NCBI GenBank assembly: GCA_017610225.1
Contig: JAFCCM010000011.1
Span: 1 to 40,744, forward strand
DNA length: 40,744 nt
Source of the DNA: Candidatus Aenigmatarchaeota archaeon
GTDB lineage: Archaea; Aenigmatarchaeota; Aenigmatarchaeia; CG10238-14
Reading direction: 5' to 3'
The position numbers and the translations under genes were made by a program. The notes beneath the pieces are model-generated. The model saw nothing but the letters and a program-made list of their open reading frames with translations, was not told the DNA's origin and made no database searches. Shown here one piece after another: positions 36,123 through 40,744 of the stretch (positions within the stretch are counted from its first letter, which is position 1; each line of letters opens with the position of its first letter).

Positions 36123-37430
36123 ATGGATATAACGATTCAAATACCAGAAGAAGTATCTCAAATTTTAGAAGGTGAAGGTACTAACAAACAAAAAACTGCT
36201 AGATTACAAATGTTAGATTATTCAGGATATCAAATAAAATACTATTTAAAAGTTTGGAGTGAGAAAGACAAAGCTAAAAAATTAGAATCAGAAGATGATG
36301 TTAAAATTAAATCTGAATTTAAAAATAATAAAGGAGCTATTGAAGTAAATTCATTAACAATAACAACAGTTGAGCAAGCTCTTGAGATTGCTCAAATAGA
36401 TCTTAAGGTTTGGGAACTTGACAGATCAATTGTTAATTCATGGCAAGTAACAATGAAAGTTAATGAAGTACCAGTACAAAGAACTAATTATCAAGTTAAG
36501 ATAACATTAAAAACAAAAGTTAAAAATACAACAGAAGAAACATTAAAAGAATTTATTAAAAAACTCCCATTAAACAATACAGTATATCCAAAACTTCCAA
36601 CTAAACCTAAAGCTGATTTAATGCTTGAAATTGGTTTAATAGACCATCATTTTGGCATGTTAGCATGGTCAAAAGAAACACTATCAGATTATGATTTAAA
36701 GATAGCGGAAGTGTTATATGTTGAAGCAGCAAAGAAAGTTATTGATAGGATAAAGAATCCAGAACAAATATCAAAAATAGTAATTCCAATTGGTCATGAT
36801 TTTTTTCATATCAATGATCAAACCAATCAAACTCCAAGAGCTAAACATCTATTAGATGTTGATGGTCGTCTTCCAAAAGTTTATTCAACAGGCAAAAAAG
36901 CAGCAATTGATGTTATTGACTATTGTAGAAAAATTGCACCTGTAGATATATTGTACGTGTCTGGAAATCACGATCCCCAAATATCGTATTTTTTATGTGA
37001 TACAATACAAGCTTGGTTTAGAAATTGTCCTGATGTTTCTGTTGATATGAAAGATGGAATAGTTAATCCAACAGCTCGTAAATATAGACTATGGGGTAAA
37101 TCACTTGTAGGTTTTTCTCATGGTTTAGATGAAGCTGAAAAAGATCTTCCTTTAATTATGGCTGCTGAGGTTCCACAATATTGGGCAAAATCTATTTATA
37201 GAGAAGTACATATCGGTCATTATCATAAAAGTAAATCAAAATGGTTTAGTGGTGGAGAAACTTACTCACCAGTAGTTGTAAGAACTCTTCCTTGTTTGTC
37301 GGCAAGTGATTCGTACAGTTATGCACACGGATGGCTAGCGAAAGGAACTCAGATGATAGAATCATATCTATGGGATAAAAATTATGGGATGATTAGTTAC
37401 CATACAGTTAAAGCAGAAGAGTTAATGTAA
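36123..37430 (+). CDS. Calcineurin-like metallophosphoesterase with N-terminal extension (435 aa)
   Basis: The C-terminal domain has the metal motifs in order. They are IDHHFG (D174, H176), IGHDFFH near 224, SGNHDPQ (281-284), FSHG and GHYHK. The first residue pairs are slightly altered from the textbook DxH and GDxxD. The 165-residue N-terminal part is charged and includes a helix-turn-helix-like segment (KTARLQMLDYSGYQIKYYLK) and a basic beta region. This architecture is common in large phages, and its substrate (nucleic acid or nucleotide) is unknown. The ribosome site is AGAGAGGATAT, with a promoter motif upstream. Confidence 0.85.
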   Translation: MDITIQIPEEVSQILEGEGTNKQKTARLQMLDYSGYQIKYYLKVWSEKDKAKKLESEDDVKIKSEFKNNKGAIEVNSLTITTVEQALEIAQIDLKVWELDRSIVNSWQVTMKVNEVPVQRTNYQVKITLKTKVKNTTEETLKEFIKKLPLNNTVYPKLPTKPKADLMLEIGLIDHHFGMLAWSKETLSDYDLKIAEVLYVEAAKKVIDRIKNPEQISKIVIPIGHDFFHINDQTNQTPRAKHLLDVDGRLPKVYSTGKKAAIDVIDYCRKIAPVDILYVSGNHDPQISYFLCDTIQAWFRNCPDVSVDMKDGIVNPTARKYRLWGKSLVGFSHGLDEAEKDLPLIMAAEVPQYWAKSIYREVHIGHYHKSKSKWFSGGETYSPVVVRTLPCLSASDSYSYAHGWLAKGTQMIESYLWDKNYGMISYHTVKAEELM

Positions 37431-37435
37431 TGTAA

Positions 37436-37749
37436 TTATGTGAATATGGATGTGGACAAAAAGCTACTTACCAATTTAAAAATGGTAAATGATGTTGTAA
37501 TAATATAACTTTAAAATGTCCAAATATGATTAAAAGAACAATATAATGAAGAATATCAAATTTTTAGACAACATGTATTAAAACGAGAAAATTATTTATG
37601 TGAATATTATGATTCTAAAGCAAAACATGTTCATCATTCAAGAACCAGGTTTTGTCTTAGATCTTGATTTTGGAGTAGCTTGTTATGAAAGTTGTCATTA
37701 TAAATATGAATGTTCAACTGGAAAGTTGGCAAGTATAATTTGTAAATAA
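37436..37749 (+). pseudogene. Decayed HNH homing endonuclease
   Basis: The text LCEYGCGQKATYQFKNGK is followed by TGA where relatives have Trp, then CC. A break is followed by EEYQIFRQHVLKRENYLCEY and HVHHSR, a gap where PQKLE should be, then PGFVLDLDFGVACYESCHYK and TGKLASIICK. The middle NUMOD region is deleted, a zinc Cys is changed to Tyr, and there are several frame breaks. It is clearly a dead copy of the 25040 type, left behind after the metallophosphoesterase. Confidence 0.85.
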
Positions 37750-37761
37750 AAGGGAGATCAT

Positions 37762-38061
37762 ATGTCAGACCTCAAAGAAATTTTGTTAGATGATTATTAT
37801 GATTTCCCTGTTTTTAAAATTATTAAAATAAAAGATCAATATGGTTCTCTATGTGATCAACATGAATACCCAAATCCAAAAATAGGAAAGATTTATAGAA
37901 ATCCTACTGTCAATATAGTATCATCTAAAACAACAACCATAACAACAATTATAGGAATCGAAACCAAAAAGGTTTCATATTTTGAATATGCTTTTTCTCC
38001 TGAAATAAAACGATTGCATATTGAAGAGAGTAGAATATTAGTTATAAAGGAAAATAAATGA
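37762..38061 (+). CDS. Small hypothetical protein (99 aa)
   Basis: AAAGGGAGATCAT precedes the ATG. MSDLKEILLDDYYDFPVFKI begins a beta-rich sequence with a Thr-rich middle (VNIVSSKTTTITTIIGIETK) and a charged C-terminus. There is no metal motif or membrane helix. Its stop overlaps the next start by four bases (ATGA). No family is recognised. Confidence 0.6.
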   Translation: MSDLKEILLDDYYDFPVFKIIKIKDQYGSLCDQHEYPNPKIGKIYRNPTVNIVSSKTTTITTIIGIETKKVSYFEYAFSPEIKRLHIEESRILVIKENK

Positions 38062-38789
38062 TATTATTTAAATATACAAAAAATACTTATATTTTAAAAG
38101 AAATAAATCACCAAATAAATTTAGAACATTTAAATTTATTAATTAATAAAATTTTAAAAAATAGAAATGAATTGGATAATAAAGCTAAAGTTAATAGAGC
38201 AATACGCTATCTAAATTTTGTTGTAATTGGTGGATATGCTAGTATAACTGAAGATATTTTACTTGAATTAATTAAACAATTTTTAAATGAATATAATATA
38301 AAGTTTGAATATAAATTAACACCAATTTTACCAGAAGAATTATTAAAAATTAAAAAAGTATTACCTGTAACAAGTTTTAGAAAAGGTGAACAATGTGGTG
38401 GTGTCACTGCTGATACATCTTCAATAGAACCCGGAGTAGAACCTTTATGTAAAGCAATTAGTTTATATAATGGAATAGAAACATTTTCTTCATGTGAAGG
38501 TCATATAAATAATAATAATGGTACTTTTTATATATTATTTACTCATAATAGTAAAAAAGATTTAGATGCATTTACTTTAGCTTTATGGGAGAGTTTAGAA
38601 AAAGTTTATGAAAAATTTCCTAAGACCCCAAGGATTTTACTTATGTTTGATTTTGGACATTGGCCGCATTTAAAATGTACATATTTTGAAATAAGAATTT
38701 TTTATAAAGAATTTGAACAAGATTTAGTTTTTGAATCTATGAAATATTTATCTGATTTATTAAAAGAATATAATGCTAAAACAACTTAG
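38058..38789 (+). CDS. Uncharacterised protein with a TYW3-like SCxGH motif (243 aa)
   Basis: The N-terminal 110 residues are helical and unrecognised. Residues about 115-170 read GVTADTSSIEPGVEPLCKAI then LYNGIETFSSCEGHINNNNG and TFYILFTHNS. The G(I/L)xTxxSCxGH....Y..F arrangement is typical of small phage and bacterial proteins related to the TYW3 fold. Cys and His may be catalytic or bind metal. The function is unknown; tRNA modification would fit this phage's translation theme but is speculative. It overlaps the genes on both sides. Confidence 0.6.
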   Translation: MILFKYTKNTYILKEINHQINLEHLNLLINKILKNRNELDNKAKVNRAIRYLNFVVIGGYASITEDILLELIKQFLNEYNIKFEYKLTPILPEELLKIKKVLPVTSFRKGEQCGGVTADTSSIEPGVEPLCKAISLYNGIETFSSCEGHINNNNGTFYILFTHNSKKDLDAFTLALWESLEKVYEKFPKTPRILLMFDFGHWPHLKCTYFEIRIFYKEFEQDLVFESMKYLSDLLKEYNAKTT

Positions 38790-39096
38790 TAAGCATAAAT
38801 CAAATAAAAAACGTTATCAATCTTTTTCTAAGTTAATAGATGATACAGATTGGTCATTTCTTAGAAAAAAATTAATGAATAAATGGATGTGCAAACCAGA
38901 TTGGTGCTGTCTTAAACTTAGAAGATATCTTGGTCGTTTAGAATATACTGATTTAACTAAATTAAAAATAGTAACTACATATTTATCTAGTTCTGGGTTT
39001 AGAGCTGGTGCTATTAATTATCCATGTGTTGTTAGACTCAAACAAGAAGTATTTAATGAAGTAAAAAATAGGAAGAATAAAGGTGTATGGTCATGA
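38773..39096 (+). CDS. Small basic hypothetical protein (107 aa)
   Basis: It starts inside the previous gene (17-base overlap). MLKQLSKHKSNKKRYQSFSK begins a strongly basic protein with a Trp/Cys cluster (LMNKWMCKPDWCCLKLRRYL). This could be a small metal site or a nucleic-acid-binding surface. The ribosome site is weak (AAAGAATATA), so expression probably depends on coupling. Its stop overlaps the next start. Confidence 0.55.
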   Translation: MLKQLSKHKSNKKRYQSFSKLIDDTDWSFLRKKLMNKWMCKPDWCCLKLRRYLGRLEYTDLTKLKIVTTYLSSSGFRAGAINYPCVVRLKQEVFNEVKNRKNKGVWS

Positions 39097-39311
39097 AAAT
39101 AAATAATTCAAGCGGAGAAGATCTTGGTGAATTTTTTAGAACTACACATATTAAATTTTATGGTTCTGGTCTTAAAGAAAAAGGACATTTATTTGAAGAT
39201 GGTAATGTTGGAGATGCTATTTTAGGTTTGGCAATAATAGAAGCTTCAAAAAATATTAAAGATGGATTGTTAGAACTAGCAGATGCTTTAATCCAAAAGC
39301 ATAGTTTATAA
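39093..39311 (+). CDS. Small hypothetical protein (72 aa)
   Basis: I choose ATG 39093 (MKINNSSGEDLGEFFRTTHI) rather than 39087, because AAAGGTG is then at proper spacing and the start overlaps the upstream stop as ATGA. The sequence is mixed, with a C-terminal helix (LGLAIIEASKNIKDGLLELA). It is the last gene of the unit that ends at the strong hairpin at 39346. Confidence 0.6.
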   Translation: MKINNSSGEDLGEFFRTTHIKFYGSGLKEKGHLFEDGNVGDAILGLAIIEASKNIKDGLLELADALIQKHSL

Positions 39312-39345
39312 TATATGTAGTAAAATTGTTAATAATGGAAATTAG

Positions 39346-39407
39346 AAATACCCCATATATAACTCATAAAGAGGTCTTATGGGTCATATATGAGGTATTT
39401 TATTTTT
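39346..39407 (+). terminator. Long-stem Rho-independent terminator
   Basis: AAATACC pairs with GGTATTT, CATATAT with ATATATG, and CATAA with TTATG inside one extended hairpin, followed by TATTTTTA. It is the longest terminator hairpin in the window and ends the unit that starts at 36067. Confidence 0.85.
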
Positions 39408-39452
39408 AAGAAACAAACTGTTTAAATAATGAGTTAGTTTCATAATTAATTA

Positions 39453-39469
39453 GAACATATATTAAAATA
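39453..39469 (+). promoter_or_regulatory. Variant phage promoter motif GAACATATATTAAAATA
   Basis: It resembles the recurrent motif with a small insertion in the AT part. It lies 46 bases after the terminator and 22 bases before the ATG at 39491. The conserved GAACATAT is intact. Confidence 0.45.
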
Positions 39470-39490
39470 ATCACTTCAGGAGTGTAAAAA

Positions 39491-39616
39491 ATGGCAACGA
39501 ATAATTATTATAAGAAACATAGTAATACATTTGGTCCAGATTTTACCGCCAATATGACGCCTAGTTATATTAGTAATCCTGAAAACGATAATCATATTCC
39601 GCACAGAAGGCACTAA
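39491..39616 (+). CDS. Small protein (41 aa)
   Basis: CAGGAGTGTAAAAA precedes the ATG. It begins MATNNYYKKHSNTFGPDFTA and ends NPENDNHIPHRRH, polar and probably unstructured. The strong ribosome site, own promoter-like motif and position after a terminator support a real microprotein of unknown role. Confidence 0.5.
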   Translation: MATNNYYKKHSNTFGPDFTANMTPSYISNPENDNHIPHRRH

Positions 39617-39649
39617 GCATTTAATCGCTATCCTTCTTTGGAATTTAAA

Positions 39650-39680
39650 AAGAGGGAATAAGCTCAGACACAACCCTCTT
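39650..39680. other. 7-bp inverted repeat upstream of tRNA-Asp
   Basis: AAGAGGG and CCCTCTT flank a 17-base loop. An A-rich run, not a T run, follows on the plus strand, so it does not look like a rightward terminator. It may be an RNA-processing structure before the tRNA or an undefined regulatory hairpin. Confidence 0.35.
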
Positions 39681-39723
39681 AATAACAAAACAAAAAAAAA
39701 TTACATGAGCACGAGTTTATTCC

Positions 39724-39800
39724 GGTGCTATGATGTATTGGTGGCATATAACACTGTCAATGTTATTGAGTTTGGGGTTCGATTCCCCCTAGCACCGCCA
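39724..39800 (+). tRNA. tRNA-Asp (GUC)
   Basis: Acceptor GGTGCTA/TAGCACC, discriminator G and encoded CCA. D-stem ATGT/ATAT, anticodon stem TAACA/TGTTA with loop CTGTCAA (anticodon GTC), and T-arm GGGG-TTCGATT-CCCC. G34 of a GUN anticodon is the site of queuosine, relevant to the QueC-like gene at 16713. Confidence 0.92.
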
Positions 39801-39816
39801 TTTTTATATTTATATA

Positions 39817-39832
39817 GAACATATTATAAAAA
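39817..39832 (+). promoter_or_regulatory. Phage promoter motif GAACATATTATAAAAA
   Basis: Fifteen of sixteen bases match the motif. It lies after tRNA-Asp and only nine bases before the endonuclease ATG at 39842, so transcription would begin at or very near the start codon, or the site serves as a ribosome-site region (AAAAAGGATATA). Confidence 0.5.
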
Positions 39833-39841
39833 GGATATAAT

Positions 39842-40744
39842 ATGGATTTATGTGATTATGGATGTGGACAAGAAGCTAAACATTTTTTTAAGAATGGTAA
39901 AAAATGCTGTTCTAAAAATCATGGAGCTTGTCCAACTAGAAAAAAAAGTTATATTCCAAAGACCAGTAAGAGATATAAAAAAATTAAATGTAATTATTGT
40001 AATAAAGAAGTATCAACACTTTTAATTAAGAGACATGAAGATGCTTGTATATTAAATCCAATTAATTTTAAATATTGTTTATATTGTAATAAATTGATTA
40101 TTAGTAAAGAATCAACTAAATTTTGTTCAAGAAGATGTGCTGGATTTTATAATTCTCCAGGAAGAAAACATACAGAAGAAACAAAAGATAAAATAAGACA
40201 ATCTATTAAAAGAGTTTATCCTACTCATTTAACAATAAAAAGATGGTTTGAATATGAATGTGTCATATGTAAGAAAAAATGGAAAATATTACAACCCGAT
40301 ATATATTCTAAATATACAAGACAAACATGTTCTAAAAAATGCTATCATAAAAGATTAAGTGAAGTTTCTATTGAATCTGGTTGTGGTGGTTATAGAGAAA
40401 AATCAACCAGAGCTAAATCTGGACATTATAAAGGAATTTTTTGTGCTAATAGTTATGAATTAATTTTTGTAGCATATCATTTAGATATAGGTTCAAACCT
40501 AAAAAGATGTGATTTAATAATACCATATGTATATAAAGAAAAAACTCATAATTATCACCCTGATTTTTTTATAAATGATAAGATATATGAGATGAAAGGT
40601 TTTCATACTGAAGTTGTAGATATTAAAACTCAAGCGGCTATTAATGCTGGCTATGAAATAGAAGTTTTATATTTAGAAGAATTAAAACCAATGTTAGATT
40701 ATTTAAAAGAAAAATATAAATTTAAAAATATTTTAGAAATGTAC
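39842..40744 (+). CDS. Probable homing endonuclease with PD-(D/E)XK-like nuclease domain (incomplete at window end)
   Basis: The frame is open for 301 codons to the last base. It starts MDLCDYGCGQEAKHFFKNGK with CCSKNHGACP, the same N-terminal Cys module as the HNH genes at 7568, 18609 and 25040. More zinc pairs follow (CNYCNK; YCLYCNK with FCSRRC; CVICKKKW with TCSKKC), with one NUMOD3-like motif (GRKHTEETKDKIRQSIKR) among them. The C-terminal part has no HNH. Instead YHPDFFINDKIYEMKGFHTE shows P-D, then E-x-K after 10 residues, the active-site pattern of PD-(D/E)XK nucleases, as in group I-type EDxHD and Vsr-like homing enzymes. The nuclease domain appears to have been exchanged onto a shared targeting module. 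Confidence 0.7.
   Translation, partial: MDLCDYGCGQEAKHFFKNGKKCCSKNHGACPTRKKSYIPKTSKRYKKIKCNYCNKEVSTLLIKRHEDACILNPINFKYCLYCNKLIISKESTKFCSRRCAGFYNSPGRKHTEETKDKIRQSIKRVYPTHLTIKRWFEYECVICKKKWKILQPDIYSKYTRQTCSKKCYHKRLSEVSIESGCGGYREKSTRAKSGHYKGIFCANSYELIFVAYHLDIGSNLKRCDLIIPYVYKEKTHNYHPDFFINDKIYEMKGFHTEVVDIKTQAAINAGYEIEVLYLEELKPMLDYLKEKYKFKNILEMY

Noticed and set aside
39705..40025. Rightward open frame overlapping tRNA-Asp and the start of the last gene
   Set aside because: It crosses the tRNA, has no ribosome site, and the overlapping frame at 39842 has clear domain content.

Overview
The window is part of a large, strongly AT-rich tailed-bacteriophage genome. The evidence is a Dda-type helicase, a PAAR tail-spike gene, a nucleotide-pool cassette, six tRNA genes, a phage-encoded tmRNA, at least nine free-standing homing-endonuclease loci or remnants, and densely packed small genes with ATGA-type overlaps and strong Shine-Dalgarno sites. 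PAAR points to a contractile-tail virion. A heptose kinase/adenylyltransferase and an ADP-heptose-type glycosyltransferase suggest a Gram-negative host with heptose-containing surface sugars. I cannot name the host or a close relative from sequence alone.

Layout. Positions 1-3205 are transcribed leftward: small Cys-rich or membrane proteins, a possible RMF-like protein, a Dda-like SF1 helicase and a 59-residue membrane protein. Direction switches near 3206-3360. The first rightward gene (3360-4400) is unrecognised, and its stop codon lies in the first of five 18-bp direct repeats (4395-4515) spaced about 21, 22, 29 and 31 bp apart. Together these look like an initiator gene with iterons at a strand-switch origin. 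From 4821 to 15458 come large uncharacterised or structural proteins, a Nudix hydrolase, a GT9 glycosyltransferase, a disrupted PAAR gene and small proteins. A stand-alone LigD-type AEP polymerase lies at 15541-16221. It ends at a bidirectional terminator facing the only leftward gene of the right-hand part (16275-16547).

Positions 16668-22030 hold a QueC-like enzyme and a nucleotide cassette (P-loop kinase, dCMP deaminase, dATP/dGTP diphosphohydrolase, deoxyribosyltransferase), then a CCA-adding enzyme. Positions 22090-31811 contain a second nucleotidyltransferase, HNH endonucleases and tRNAs for Trp, Ile(UAU), Gln, Ser and Leu, plus the tmRNA. Positions 32636-35292 form a tightly overlapping sugar cassette: a full-length HldE, a cupin, a HAD phosphatase and a deoxyhypusine-synthase-like protein. 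A small GGQ release-factor-like protein follows. The right end has a metallophosphoesterase, small proteins, tRNA-Asp and an incomplete endonuclease with a PD-(D/E)XK-like active site.

The translation genes (tRNAs, CCA-adding enzyme, tmRNA, GGQ protein, perhaps QueC) look like a kit for tRNA supply and ribosome rescue. A 16-bp motif, GAACATATTATAAATA, recurs upstream of several rightward units, usually just after a terminator, and is the likely phage promoter. Several genes carry single-base frameshifts or in-frame stops, some in G or C runs. They could be decay, programmed recoding or sequencing error, and each is flagged.
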